A stretch of DNA of 64,000 bases, from contig NZ_VLPL01000002.1 in assembly GCF_007558725.1 (NCBI RefSeq), positions 62,001 to 126,000 on the forward strand, written 5' to 3'. Within the stretch, counting starts at the first letter, position 1, and every line of letters starts with the position of its first letter. A model generated the notes under the pieces. That model was not told the origin of the DNA and made no database searches. It saw only the letters and a list, made by a program, of their open reading frames with translations. Source of the stretch: Fluviicola chungangensis. GTDB taxonomy: Bacteria > Bacteroidota > Bacteroidia > Flavobacteriales_D > Crocinitomicaceae. Shown here in pieces: positions 19,215-28,302 of this stretch. The position numbers and the translations under genes are program-made.

Positions 19215-20105
19215 ATGAAAAAAATCATCTTGTCATTAACCACCCTGTTTCTTGCAGGCATGTATCAGGCTCAGGTATTACAGTACACTCCCGATTCAAA
19301 ACAATTTCAATCTTTAATTACCCGTACAATCAATGTGGTTGAAACAGGAAACGAAGAGTTTGATAAAGCCCTTCACTCTGCTTTCGATACGTATTGGAAA
19401 TCAACCAAGTTTGAATACATCAGTTACGACGATTTTAAGAAGTCGGTAACAGACCAAAGCAAATCGTTCTTTATCCCAATGAACATCAATGTAACTTTTA
19501 CAAAAACAAAAAACGGGATGCAACAACAGGCGTTGTATGAAAAAACCAAATTTTGGTATGGTTTGATCAACGGCGGTAAAAAATCCATCGAGAATTATGG
19601 CGATAATGATGTGATTGTTTTGAGTCCGATCGGTTTATACAGCGGTGAAGATCAACTTTTCCCTTCCATGTACCGATTGGATTACGTGGTAAAATCCATG
19701 GATGATGCGATCAGCGGAGCAAAAAACGGTGAGGTTAAAGGAAAATTACTGGAAAGCTTAAAACCGATCAATGCCGGATTTGTAAAAATTGCCAAAGAAA
19801 AAACACTGATCATTAATAAAGACGCACATTCTGTTGCAATGGGGAAAGACCGTGGCCAAACCACACTTGAAAAAGCTCTGGCTGAATACCCTTACAAATA
19901 CAAATTTGTGAGCGACAGTGAGTTCAAAGAGATTATGGCCGGAAACGACGAAAACTATATTTGTCTGTTACCCGTAATTGAGGTGAACAAGCACATCCTG
20001 GTTTTTGAACCTGCTACCAAAAAAATCGTTTACTACGGATGGCAGATGCAGGGACTTGAAGTAAAAGCAGGCGACATTAAGTCTCTTTCAAAGGGCGAAA
20101 TTTAA
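19215..20105 (+). CDS. Hypothetical secreted protein
   Basis: 296 residues with a signal peptide (MKKIILSLTTLFLAGMYQAQ). The mature part is lysine-rich and mixed alpha/beta, with blocks such as FDTYWKSTKFEYISYDDFKKS and a late ICLLPVIEVNKHILVFEPATKKIVYYG. This suggests a globular periplasmic or outer-membrane-associated protein. I do not recognise the family. It is flanked by terminators on both sides, so it is a single-gene transcription unit. A TAAATTTG element at 19193-19200 may be its -7 box. Confidence 0.7.
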   Translation: MKKIILSLTTLFLAGMYQAQVLQYTPDSKQFQSLITRTINVVETGNEEFDKALHSAFDTYWKSTKFEYISYDDFKKSVTDQSKSFFIPMNINVTFTKTKNGMQQQALYEKTKFWYGLINGGKKSIENYGDNDVIVLSPIGLYSGEDQLFPSMYRLDYVVKSMDDAISGAKNGEVKGKLLESLKPINAGFVKIAKEKTLIINKDAHSVAMGKDRGQTTLEKALAEYPYKYKFVSDSEFKEIMAGNDENYICLLPVIEVNKHILVFEPATKKIVYYGWQMQGLEVKAGDIKSLSKGEI

Positions 20106-20126
20106 CTTTTTAAACTTTTGATTATT

Positions 20127-20158
20127 AAGCGGTTTTTACGGAAACCGCTTTTTTTTTG
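20127..20158 (+). terminator. Rho-independent terminator
   Basis: AAGCGGTTT / AAACCGCTT stem with a short loop, followed by a run of T residues, directly after the hypothetical secreted protein gene. Confidence 0.85.
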
Positions 20159-20286
20159 AAAATTTTTTTGATCTGATCTGAACCTTTTACCAGCGGCTGA
20201 GTAATCCTTTTAGAAACCAAGAGGTCAAGCCCGCTATGCTTACGTCATAGCTTTAGCATAGGCGCAGATTTTTTTAATTTAAGAAC

Positions 20287-22182
20287 ATGAAACACATATT
20301 TATCGGACTTACATTTTTGGCCTGTCTGAACGCATTTTCTCAGGAACAAAAACCGGAAACGGTTTACAGCATAGCAAAGGAAGTGAAGGAAGCTTCCTGG
20401 TACCAAACACAGATCAAGCTTTGGAAAGCGGAAATCGATAAAAACACGAAGAATGGAGACGCATGGTTGAATTACTATGCGGCAACACGTGCAATGCGGC
20501 TCCTTGCACCGCATGATTCAGATGAAAAGAAAAAATATGTCGAACTGTGTTCAAAAATCCCGGAAGAAGTTCAAAAAGCGATGCCCAACACTTTTGAAAG
20601 CCACTTTATTACCTTTGCAGAAACCCAAGGCGCCGGAGGAAGCCCGGAAGAGCTCCTAAAAGCCGCCGCCATCAATCCGTACCATCCTCAGATCCTGGAC
20701 GAGCTTTTAATCTATTATACTACTCAACGCGATCAAAAAAATGTTGACCTGTACGGAAGAAAAATGTTTGAATCCAATGATATGCCGGTTGGGATGTTAA
20801 ATTGGGGATACAACGTGCTTTCGGAGCTGGATGAAAACGCGATCTTATTTACTTGCGGGGATAACGATACCTATTCTACCTGGATTATACAGGCGGCCAA
20901 AAATGTTCGAAAGGATGTTACGGTAATCAATACCTCTCTCATCCTGTTAGATGATTATCGAAACAAGTTATTCCGGGAACTGGGATACGAATCTCTTGAG
21001 TTAAATCCAGCCCAAACTCAGGAAGAGATGGAAGCCAATTCAAAACGCATTTTCGAACACCTTTTCAGGGGAAAAAGATCCGTGTATGTTGCAACAACTG
21101 CCATCAGCCTGTTTGAAGAACAGTATGCAGATAAATTATACCTTACCGGGCTCGCTTACAAATACAGTGAATCCGGTTTTGACAACACGGCGATCATCCG
21201 CAGAAATTATGAAAAAAGGTACTTACTGGATTACCTGAAAGAAGTGTTTTCCTATAATATCGGTGATTTAAAAGCGGAGGAATTCAATGGTATGTACCTT
21301 CCTTCCATGATCAAATTATACCAGCATTATTCGGAAACGGAAGAATTACTGAAGAAGCAAAACCTCGAAATATTATTGCTGAAAGTAGCCGAACAAAGCG
21401 GTCAGCAAAGTGAAGTGTTCGAACTTCTTTCTGCCCAATATAAGCCCGTTTCCATTCTATCAACGGTGATGGACCTCAAAAAACTTGAAAGCAATCTGAT
21501 TCCAATTAGCGGAAATGTCTATATCGATAAATATGAAACGACCAACGGTGATTATACCCGGTTTTTGAATAACCTGAAGCTTTCCGGTCAAAAAGAACTG
21601 TATGAAGCCTTCTTGTATGATTCCACTCAATGGACAAAAGGGAAATATGCAGTCAGTTTCAATGATCCAATGATGAATTTATACCATTGGCATCCGGCTT
21701 ATGAAAACTATCCTGCTGTTTGTATTTCATACGAAGGAGCAAAAGCTTATTGCGAATGGTTAACCAAACAATACAATTTGCAGCGCAAAAGAACCTACAC
21801 CCAGGTTGTTTTCCGCCTGCCAACCGAATCGGAGTGGAGATCCGCGGCTGGTTCAGGAGATCCGAAAGCAACGACTCCTTTCCCGAATAACCAGATCCAA
21901 AACAGTAATAACTGTTATTTAGGGAACATTCGTACTTCGAAAGACCGGTTTTTTGATGACGGTGGTTTTCACCAGGTAAAAGTATACAGTTACCAGCCAA
22001 ACAAGCTCGGGCTTTACAATACATTGGGGAATGTTTCCGAAATGACCATCAAAAAAGGAACCGCACTTGGAGGATCGTGGTATGACTTATTTGAAGAATG
22101 TACCTTTGATAAAACACAGCAGTATTCAAACCCAGACCCAACAGTCGGCTTTCGCGTTGTGATGGAAATAATAGAAAAGTAA
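20287..22182 (+). CDS. Sulfatase-modifying factor (SUMF1/FGE)-like protein with N-terminal TPR-like region
   Basis: 631 residues. A signal peptide (to about residue 19, AFSQ) is followed by a helical repeat-like region (about 40-180). Next comes a segment around 195-240 reading NAILFTCGDNDTYSTWIIQAA then RKDVTVINTSLILLDDYR, which resembles the C-terminal soluble part of DUF2723 membrane proteins. The C-terminal half (about 410-631) is a formylglycine-generating-enzyme-type domain: YIDKYETTNGDYTRFLN, SYEGAKAYCEWL, FRLPTESEWRSAAG, GLYNTLGNVSEM, GGSWYD and VGFRVVME. In Bacteroidetes such domains often serve secretion or gliding (GldK-like) rather than sulfatase maturation. No sulfatase is nearby, so the role is unknown. 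Confidence 0.82.
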   Translation: MKHIFIGLTFLACLNAFSQEQKPETVYSIAKEVKEASWYQTQIKLWKAEIDKNTKNGDAWLNYYAATRAMRLLAPHDSDEKKKYVELCSKIPEEVQKAMPNTFESHFITFAETQGAGGSPEELLKAAAINPYHPQILDELLIYYTTQRDQKNVDLYGRKMFESNDMPVGMLNWGYNVLSELDENAILFTCGDNDTYSTWIIQAAKNVRKDVTVINTSLILLDDYRNKLFRELGYESLELNPAQTQEEMEANSKRIFEHLFRGKRSVYVATTAISLFEEQYADKLYLTGLAYKYSESGFDNTAIIRRNYEKRYLLDYLKEVFSYNIGDLKAEEFNGMYLPSMIKLYQHYSETEELLKKQNLEILLLKVAEQSGQQSEVFELLSAQYKPVSILSTVMDLKKLESNLIPISGNVYIDKYETTNGDYTRFLNNLKLSGQKELYEAFLYDSTQWTKGKYAVSFNDPMMNLYHWHPAYENYPAVCISYEGAKAYCEWLTKQYNLQRKRTYTQVVFRLPTESEWRSAAGSGDPKATTPFPNNQIQNSNNCYLGNIRTSKDRFFDDGGFHQVKVYSYQPNKLGLYNTLGNVSEMTIKKGTALGGSWYDLFEECTFDKTQQYSNPDPTVGFRVVMEIIEK

Positions 22183-22197
22183 TAAGCCTAAGTATAC

Positions 22198-22806
22198 TTG
22201 AAACGTTTACATCATAAACAACAAAGCGACGAAGAGCTGATGGTCCAGGTAATGGGCCATCACGCTTCTTTTTCTGCCAAACAGGCAGAAGCTGCATTGG
22301 TGGAATTGCATCGCCGGTACAGCAAGAAGTTGTTGGGTTATTTTATCAAGATGCTGAACAAGGATGTGGATTTGGCACAGGATTTTGTGCAGGAAATATT
22401 CTTAAAGCTCATGGAGAAAAAGCACCTGTTTGATCCGGACAAGAAATTCTATTCCTGGATTTTTGCCATCGCTTCCAACATGTGTAAAACGGCTTACCGC
22501 CATCATGGAAAAACGGTTTCACTTCACCCTGAAATCAATCATCCGCAGGGATTGGCTGAAAACCTGGTGGAAAAAAGGCTGTTTTTAATCGCATTGCAGG
22601 AGGGAATCGACAACCTGGAGCACCATCATAAAACGGTCTTTGTATTGCGGTACCTGGAACATTTTTCCCTAAATGAAATCGCTGAAATAACCGAAAGTTC
22701 CCTGGGAACGGTTAAGTCCAGGTTGTTCTACGCGACCAAAAAAATCACGGATCATCTCAAACACTTTGATCCGCGTTTTGAAACAACACTTTTTAAATTG
22801 AATTGA
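22198..22806 (+). CDS. RNA polymerase sigma-70 family (ECF) factor
   Basis: 202 residues. Region 2: LHRRYSKKLLGYFIKMLNKDVDLAQDFVQEIFLKLMEKKHLFDPDKKFYSWIFAIASNMCKTAYR. Region 4: LEHHHKTVFVLRYLEHFSLNEIAEITESSLGTVKSRLFYATKKI. The start is taken as TTG 22198 because the family motif SDEELMVQVM begins nearly at the N-terminus; the next in-frame ATG is within that motif. It begins 15 bases after the FGE-like gene and ends one base before the membrane protein at 22808, its probable anti-sigma factor. Target genes are unknown. Confidence 0.88.
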   Translation: MKRLHHKQQSDEELMVQVMGHHASFSAKQAEAALVELHRRYSKKLLGYFIKMLNKDVDLAQDFVQEIFLKLMEKKHLFDPDKKFYSWIFAIASNMCKTAYRHHGKTVSLHPEINHPQGLAENLVEKRLFLIALQEGIDNLEHHHKTVFVLRYLEHFSLNEIAEITESSLGTVKSRLFYATKKITDHLKHFDPRFETTLFKLN

Positions 22807-22807
22807 T

Positions 22808-23416
22808 ATGGAGGAACAACACGAACGCTTATTCGATTTGATAGCATCCAAACCTTTTGAGGACCTCAACAAAGAAGAACGGTCTTTTGTTTTAAATCAC
22901 CTCACGGAAGCCGAATACAGCCTTCAGCGAAAAGTGATCGCTACTGCTGAAATGCTCGAATACGATTCCGGGGAACCACTTGCGTTGCGGCTTCCCAAAA
23001 CGAAAACCCATTTGTTGAACAGAAGCATCCCGCTTTACCAGGTATTGATCGGCGCAGCCTGTTTGGTGCTTCTTTTTATGGCCGGAAAACAGAAAAACTA
23101 TTCGTTGAATTGGCACTTTTCCGAACACCCGTTGGAAATTTCCCTGGCAAACGGCGTTTCTTCCGGAAAGATCATCCACGACACGATCATTAAAGAGATT
23201 CCTGTTTTACGAACCGTTTCAGACGTCATTCATGATACGATAACGATCGTTCAAACAATTACCCGGCAGCCGGAAAGACGCATGCTGGAAGCCGGTAATA
23301 CCCTTATCTATCCGGAATTAAATGAAAAACTGTTTGAAACCAGGAGTGTTCCTTATAAAGAGGACCAAACGGCGCGCTTTTTGCCGGATGTATCGGTTAT
23401 GAATACGCTGAAATAA
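22808..23416 (+). CDS. Putative anti-sigma factor, single-pass membrane protein
   Basis: 202 residues. The N-terminal ~75 residues are charged and helical (EEQHERLFDLIASKPFEDLNKEERSFVLNHLTEAEY), as in cytoplasmic sigma-binding domains. One transmembrane segment follows (about 77-97, YQVLIGAACLVLLFMAG), then a periplasmic domain of about 105 residues containing HDTIIKEIPVLRTVSDVIHDTI. No zinc-binding HxxxCxxC motif is seen. It starts one base after the sigma gene ends, so translational coupling is likely. Its role is inferred from context. Its stop codon directly abuts that of the convergent gene. Confidence 0.65.
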   Translation: MEEQHERLFDLIASKPFEDLNKEERSFVLNHLTEAEYSLQRKVIATAEMLEYDSGEPLALRLPKTKTHLLNRSIPLYQVLIGAACLVLLFMAGKQKNYSLNWHFSEHPLEISLANGVSSGKIIHDTIIKEIPVLRTVSDVIHDTITIVQTITRQPERRMLEAGNTLIYPELNEKLFETRSVPYKEDQTARFLPDVSVMNTLK

Positions 23417-24091
23417 CTATCCGAAACTTGAATTGCTTATCGCATAGATTAAAAAAACAAACGTTCCGGCAACAAGTAATATCAGTGCCATCAATGCAAA
23501 AAAGGTCCCCCAAAATCCGGTTCGGTTACGCCGCCATTTCAATAACCCGACAATGGCAAAAATAACAGCCGTAATAAGGCAAATTACCGCCAGAACAATC
23601 GGCCAATTCAAACTGCTCTGATCAAAGGCATAGAAAATCAATATTAAATAACCCATTGCAAACACAAATGCATTCAGAGCGAAAAGGTTTACTTCTTTTT
23701 TAGGAGTTTCTTCTTCCTCTACAGGCAATCTTTTTTCCCTTACACTTTTCACTGCCATGGCTAATTTGTCCGCAAGTGCCGTTTCAGAATACGGAATTTC
23801 CGGTTTTTTCAGTTCCTGGTTACTTAGCAGATCTTGCTTGGTTTGTAAGGTATCCGGTGCATTCATTCCCGTGCGCTTTTCAGCCAATTCCATTTCTTCT
23901 TCCCAAATGCTATCCGCAGAAGTTATCGGATCTGTTTTTGGTTCGGGTTCTTCCGCTTTCACACTATTTTTTCCTGTTGAAACGGATTTATTCCAGGAAA
24001 TATAATAACCGTTTCGAAACGTCCGCTTTTGAATTGTACAAGATGGCATAAGAGTAATGCAAGTGGTAATCAATAAGACAAGTAGTCGCAT
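23417..24091 (-). CDS. Lineage-specific lipoprotein/membrane protein, paralogue of 3934-4584
   Basis: 224 residues from ATG 24091; the frame continues to a TTG at 24097. The N-terminus is a lipoprotein-type signal (LITTCITLMPSC) followed by TIQKRTFRNGYYISWNKS, matching TITKRHFGNGYHVEWNRK of the protein at 3934-4584. A Glu/Lys-rich linker (about 35-145) leads to a C-terminal block of about three hydrophobic segments. Function is unknown. It is convergent with the sigma/anti-sigma pair with adjacent stop codons. The shared N-terminal motif suggests a conserved interaction just after the lipid anchor. Confidence 0.7.
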   Translation of the reverse strand: MRLLVLLITTCITLMPSCTIQKRTFRNGYYISWNKSVSTGKNSVKAEEPEPKTDPITSADSIWEEEMELAEKRTGMNAPDTLQTKQDLLSNQELKKPEIPYSETALADKLAMAVKSVREKRLPVEEEETPKKEVNLFALNAFVFAMGYLILIFYAFDQSSLNWPIVLAVICLITAVIFAIVGLLKWRRNRTGFWGTFFALMALILLVAGTFVFLIYAISNSSFG

Positions 24092-24196
24092 AATCAATCG
24101 TTTTGTTATGCAAACTAAGTGAAAATCGATTTTTTGATTGTTGCGGAAATCCGTACTTGAAAAAAGTATTCCGTACAGTTTATTGATCTAGCCAGT

Positions 24197-24538
24197 CTAG
24201 TTCGAACGGAACTTCAAAACCAGCTGTTGACCGTAAAAAATGAAAAGTATGATCAACCCGCTTCCGAAGAAAATTAATGCGAGCGGCCGCGTTCCATCTT
24301 CAAAGAAAAACTCCCCGATCATCCAGGTCGAATTGGCGAGGATCCAGAGAATGACTGCCAGGTTGTGCATCAGCTCGGAATATGATTTGCGCATTTTCCA
24401 TGTCAGCCAGATTGCCACAGAAATGGTTGGCAGGATCATAAACGTTCCCAGCCATTTCAAATCTGCCGCCCAACAAATATCTTTGAGAAGCCACAGTAAG
24501 ATATGAAGGTTTTCTATTTTCCGGAAGTCGAAGAACAT
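24197..24538 (-). CDS. Small membrane protein of unknown function
   Basis: 113 residues with three to four hydrophobic helices (around 14-25, 31-48, 60-75 and 85-103) and a basic C-terminus. It is an integral inner-membrane protein without known catalytic residues. It follows fbp with only one base between the fbp stop and this ATG (TGA-A-ATG), so the two are translationally coupled. Whether it is functionally tied to gluconeogenesis is unknown. Confidence 0.7.
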   Translation of the reverse strand: MFFDFRKIENLHILLWLLKDICWAADLKWLGTFMILPTISVAIWLTWKMRKSYSELMHNLAVILWILANSTWMIGEFFFEDGTRPLALIFFGSGLIILFIFYGQQLVLKFRSN

Positions 24539-24539
24539 T

Positions 24540-25556
24540 TCAGGCTTTCGCGCGGGCAGTTTCCAAACAGTTCATTGCTTTTTCCATCATGTTTTTGGAG
24601 CCTGTAAAGAATCCGCAGCGCTGATGCAACTGGTGCGGTTCCAAGTCCAAAATGCGTTCTGTACCATTTGTTGCCATTCCACCGGCCTGTTCTGCAATAA
24701 AGGCCAATGGATTGCATTCATACAACAAACGCAATTTTCCTTTCGGGCTCTGGTTTGTAACAGGGTAAATATAAATTCCCCCTTTGATCAGGTTTCGGTG
24801 GAAATCTGCTACCAGCGACCCGATGTATCTTCCGGAATAAGGTCTTCCGTCCGCCTGCACTTCCTGGCAAAACGAAATGTAATCTTTTACTCCTTGTTCA
24901 CATTCGTGAATATTTCCCTCGTTCATCGCGTAAATACGTCCCATTTCCGGCATCCGCATATTCGGGTGAGATAAACAAAACTCACCGATAGAAGGATCCA
25001 ATGTAAATCCGTTCACCCCATGTCCGGTGGTATAAACCAACATGGTTGATGAACCGTACAACACGTATCCTGCAGCAACCTGCCGGGTTCCTTTTTGCAG
25101 CATGTCTTCCAGGGTTGCCGGAGAACCTTTTTGGGAAACGCGTTTGTAAATGGAGAAAATGGTACCGATCGAAACATTACAGTCGATGTTGGACGAACCG
25201 TCCAGCGGATCAAATAACACGATGTATTTCCCGCTTTGAGCGCGTTCCGAAGTAAATGCCAAAAAGTCGTCATTCTCTTCCGATGCAATCCCACAAATTT
25301 CACCACTGGATTCAAATACCCGGATAAACTGATTATCCGCCACCACATCCAGCTTTTGCTGTTCTTCACCCTGCACGTTCATATCTCCGTGAGAACCAAG
25401 AATGTGATCTACCAAACCGGCTCTGCGAACATCTCTGGCCACAATTTTTGATGCAATTGAAATATCGTTCAGAATGCGGGATAATTCTCCCGAAGAACCG
25501 GGAAACTCCGCCTGGCGTTCCATAATAAAATCGCTCAATGTGATGATGTGTGACAT
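24540..25556 (-). CDS. fbp: Class 1 fructose-1,6-bisphosphatase
   Basis: 338 residues, a normal length. It hydrolyses fructose 1,6-bisphosphate to fructose 6-phosphate, the committed gluconeogenic step. Metal-site and substrate motifs are clear: [36 protein letters not shown], and later [26 protein letters not shown] and [22 protein letters not shown]. It is cytoplasmic. It is divergent from the EamA transporter, with a TATCTTTG -7 element about 16 bases upstream, and is coupled to the small membrane protein at 24197-24538. Confidence 0.97.
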   Translation of the reverse strand: MSHIITLSDFIMERQAEFPGSSGELSRILNDISIASKIVARDVRRAGLVDHILGSHGDMNVQGEEQQKLDVVADNQFIRVFESSGEICGIASEENDDFLAFTSERAQSGKYIVLFDPLDGSSNIDCNVSIGTIFSIYKRVSQKGSPATLEDMLQKGTRQVAAGYVLYGSSTMLVYTTGHGVNGFTLDPSIGEFCLSHPNMRMPEMGRIYAMNEGNIHECEQGVKDYISFCQEVQADGRPYSGRYIGSLVADFHRNLIKGGIYIYPVTNQSPKGKLRLLYECNPLAFIAEQAGGMATNGTERILDLEPHQLHQRCGFFTGSKNMMEKAMNCLETARAKA

Positions 25557-25571
25557 AACTGCTGTTTTTTA

Positions 25572-25579
25572 CAAAGATA
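25572..25579 (-). promoter_or_regulatory. -7 element (TATCTTTG) for fbp
   Basis: The minus-strand TATCTTTG fits TAnnTTTG and lies 16 bases before the fbp ATG. No TTTG box is evident 19-21 bases upstream. Confidence 0.4.
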
Positions 25580-25644
25580 GGAAATAGACATTAGGATTTT
25601 AAGACTTTCCTATATTAAGACCGTATCTTTAAAATCCGAATACC

Positions 25645-25652
25645 TAACTTTG
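25645..25652 (+). promoter_or_regulatory. -7 element (TAACTTTG) for the EamA transporter gene
   Basis: TAACTTTG exactly fits TAnnTTTG but ends only four bases before ATG 25657. The transcript would be nearly leaderless, or translation starts at the internal ATG 25687. Confidence 0.4.
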
Positions 25653-25656
25653 GCGC

Positions 25657-26562
25657 ATGTTTGAAAAATTCCGGTATCATATTTTGATGCACCTCATTAT
25701 TTTCATGTGGGGCTTTACGGGAATTTTAGGAAAACTCATTCATATTGAAGCCCAGTACCTGGTTTGGCACCGCATCCTGATTGCCTTTATTTCTTTAATG
25801 ATCGGGTTGTACTTTCTGAAAATGCCGATGCGGATTCGCAACCGAAAAGCCCTGCTGAAAGTTTTGGGGACCGGGATTATTGTGGCATTGCACTGGATCA
25901 CATTTTACAGTGCGATTAAGCTTTCTACGGCTTCACTGGGAATTTTGTGTTTGTCAACAGCAACATTGCACGTCACATGGATTGAACCCATCGTTTTCAA
26001 AAAGAAGTTTTCATGGGTCGAATTCGCTTTCGGGCTGTTGGTCATTTTCGGGATCTATTTTGTCTCTTCCGACTTTGATGAAAAACAATATTTAGCTCTT
26101 GCCTTAGGGTTGACTTCAGCACTTTGTGCGGGTTTCTTTTCGGTATTCAATGCAAAACTGGTAGAAGAAGTTCCGTCATCCGCTATTACCCTGCATGAAA
26201 TGGGAATTGGTTTGGTTTTCCTTTCCGGAATGCTTTTATTCAATGGAAAACTGGACAGTAATCTATTCAAAATGACCGGCGGCGATTTTGCATGGTTGTT
26301 GTTCCTGGGAATTTGTTGTACTTCCTTTGCATTCATTGCAACCATTGAAGTCATGAAAAAGCTGGGTGCTTTCACCGTCTCTTTAAGCATTAACCTGGAA
26401 CCGGTTTATACCATTCTATTGGCAATTCCGATCCTGCACGAAGATGAGTTGCTGAATGGGAACTTCTACGCGGGTTCAGCGATGATCATTCTCGTAGTAA
26501 TTGCCAATGCTCTTTACAAATCCAGGCAACGCGACCGTGTTCTTAAAAGAAGAATGGGCTAA
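25657..26562 (+). CDS. EamA/DMT-superfamily transporter
   Basis: 301 residues with about ten hydrophobic helices in two EamA repeats (about 10-140 and 150-288). The first repeat has HLIIFMWGFTGILGKLIHIEAQ, and the second ends EPVYTILLAIPILHEDELLNGNFYAGSAMIILVVIANAL, the typical EP-x-x-x pattern before a helix. It is an inner-membrane exporter or importer of small metabolites; the substrate cannot be read from sequence. ATG 25687 (MHLIIFMWGF) is an alternative start given the promoter position. It is divergent from fbp. Confidence 0.9.
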   Translation: MFEKFRYHILMHLIIFMWGFTGILGKLIHIEAQYLVWHRILIAFISLMIGLYFLKMPMRIRNRKALLKVLGTGIIVALHWITFYSAIKLSTASLGILCLSTATLHVTWIEPIVFKKKFSWVEFAFGLLVIFGIYFVSSDFDEKQYLALALGLTSALCAGFFSVFNAKLVEEVPSSAITLHEMGIGLVFLSGMLLFNGKLDSNLFKMTGGDFAWLLFLGICCTSFAFIATIEVMKKLGAFTVSLSINLEPVYTILLAIPILHEDELLNGNFYAGSAMIILVVIANALYKSRQRDRVLKRRMG

Positions 26563-26628
26563 TGAATGTTGTGTCATTCGTTTGAAAGACGTGACAGAAT
26601 GTAAAAAACACGAATCATTTTCCTGCTT

Positions 26629-28146
26629 TTAAATTCCCAAAAACAACCTCCATTCCTGTGCTTGGTGTTCATTCATCACCCGCGGGAATTTATTCTGCGA
26701 TCCCAGCTTCCCTTTTTCTTCCATGAATTGATAGAAGTTGTTTACATCCGTCTGATAGGAAGCCGGTGTTTTCAAGGTATCGTATTTTCTGACAGAAGCA
26801 TAATCGTCGTTTAACTCACACAGGAAAGTATCCACTGTTCTCATCACCAATTCATTGTCCATAGGCTTGTCCGTTCCGAAACACCAGTAATGTCTTTGTT
26901 CGTCTGAATTGGCATACAGGCAGAATTCGGGAATGGCTACATTGAGTTTTTCGCCGGCTTTCATGATTGCCGTGTTGATATTGTCCAGGGATAAATGCTC
27001 ACCGACTAAGCTCAAATATTGCTTGATCCGTCCACTGATGCGAATTTCACGTCGCTCCAAATCTACGAACTGGACCAGGTCACCAACCAAATAGCGCCAC
27101 AAACCGGCATTGGTTGAAATCACCAATGCGTAATCTTCTCCGGTAATTACCTCATTTACCGTCAACGCTTTGGCTTCCGGTTTCAGGTTTCCGTATTCAT
27201 CAAAATTACCGCGGTTAAACGGAACGAATTCGAAGAAAATACCCGATTTCAAAAGCAACTGCATTCCGTTACTTTCCGCTCTTTTCTGGTAGGCGAAATA
27301 TCCTTCCGAAGCCAGGTAAGTGTTCAGAATGTGTACTTTCTTCCCACATACTTTTTCAAAACGTTTCAGGTATGGTTCCACGTACACTCCTCCCGTTAAG
27401 TATAATTCCAGGTTCGGCCAGATATCATGGATCGAATTCACCTGGTATCTTTCGATGATGCGTTCCATGAGCATGATGCACCAACTGGGAATTCCGGCAA
27501 TGGTACTGATGTCCCATTCGGGAGCTTTTTCCACCATGCGATCCAGTTTTTTATTCCAATCTTTGATTGCAGCCGTTTCACTATCCGGTTTGGTCAGCGG
27601 GAGCAGCACAACGGATGTATGTTTCTTCAGGATTCCGGATAAATCTCCCTCATAATGTTTTCCTTTTTTTTCCGGTTTGGAAGATCCTCCAACGGCAATC
27701 AATGATTTTTGGTAAAATCCATCCGACAAATTCAGGTCTGCTGTGGCTGTAAATTGTTTGATCGTATTTCGCTGAAACGAACGGATCATTTGTTTTGTTA
27801 CGGGAATTCGCTTACTTGGCGAACCGGTTGTTCCGGAAGAAAGTGCAAAATATTTAATTTTCCCCGGCCAGATCACATCTTCTTCGTCATCCAGGCAACG
27901 GTGCAGCCAGGTTTGATAAAACTGATCGTAATCGCGGATTGGAATTGCTTTCTGGAACTCTTCAACCATGTTTTCCGAATCCAAAATAGACTGAAAATCA
28001 TAATGATAGCCAAATTTGGTTTCCTGAGCAAACTTCAAAATTTTTGAGAGAACTTTTATTTGATCCTTAAAATCAAGTCCTTTCAACGCATTTCTCCGCG
28101 CCGAAAATTCGGTAGTCTTTTTAAGTAATTTCCCGATTATTGGCAT
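26629..28146 (-). CDS. GH3 auxin-responsive promoter family protein (acyl-adenylating ANL-like enzyme)
   Basis: 505 residues, no signal peptide. The ATP-binding motif is YFALSSGTTGSPSKRIPVTKQM (about 100-122), followed by a conserved ILNTYLASEGYFAYQ segment and a C-terminal VISTNAGLWRYLVGDLVQF...RISGRIKQYLSLVGEHLS. These are hallmarks of the GH3 family, whose plant members conjugate amino acids to jasmonate or auxin. Bacterial members are widespread in Bacteroidetes and their substrates are largely unknown. It is transcribed toward the EamA gene and monocistronic. Confidence 0.9.
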   Translation of the reverse strand: MPIIGKLLKKTTEFSARRNALKGLDFKDQIKVLSKILKFAQETKFGYHYDFQSILDSENMVEEFQKAIPIRDYDQFYQTWLHRCLDDEEDVIWPGKIKYFALSSGTTGSPSKRIPVTKQMIRSFQRNTIKQFTATADLNLSDGFYQKSLIAVGGSSKPEKKGKHYEGDLSGILKKHTSVVLLPLTKPDSETAAIKDWNKKLDRMVEKAPEWDISTIAGIPSWCIMLMERIIERYQVNSIHDIWPNLELYLTGGVYVEPYLKRFEKVCGKKVHILNTYLASEGYFAYQKRAESNGMQLLLKSGIFFEFVPFNRGNFDEYGNLKPEAKALTVNEVITGEDYALVISTNAGLWRYLVGDLVQFVDLERREIRISGRIKQYLSLVGEHLSLDNINTAIMKAGEKLNVAIPEFCLYANSDEQRHYWCFGTDKPMDNELVMRTVDTFLCELNDDYASVRKYDTLKTPASYQTDVNNFYQFMEEKGKLGSQNKFPRVMNEHQAQEWRLFLGI

Positions 28147-28263
28147 CTTTTCTTCATTTTGTAATCCTTACAAAAGTGAGAAAAAACAACGACTTATTGT
28201 TTTATTAACGTCTTATTTTTAATATTGATTTAAGAAATAGAATCTAGCTTCTAATGCTTTGAT

Positions 28264-28271
28264 TACATTTG
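28264..28271 (+). promoter_or_regulatory. -7 element (TACATTTG) for the universal stress protein gene
   Basis: TACATTTG fits TAnnTTTG and lies 31 bases before ATG 28303. A -33 TTTG is not obvious. Confidence 0.35.
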
Positions 28272-28302
28272 CACTACTATATAAAACCCACAAATGCTCC
28301 TT

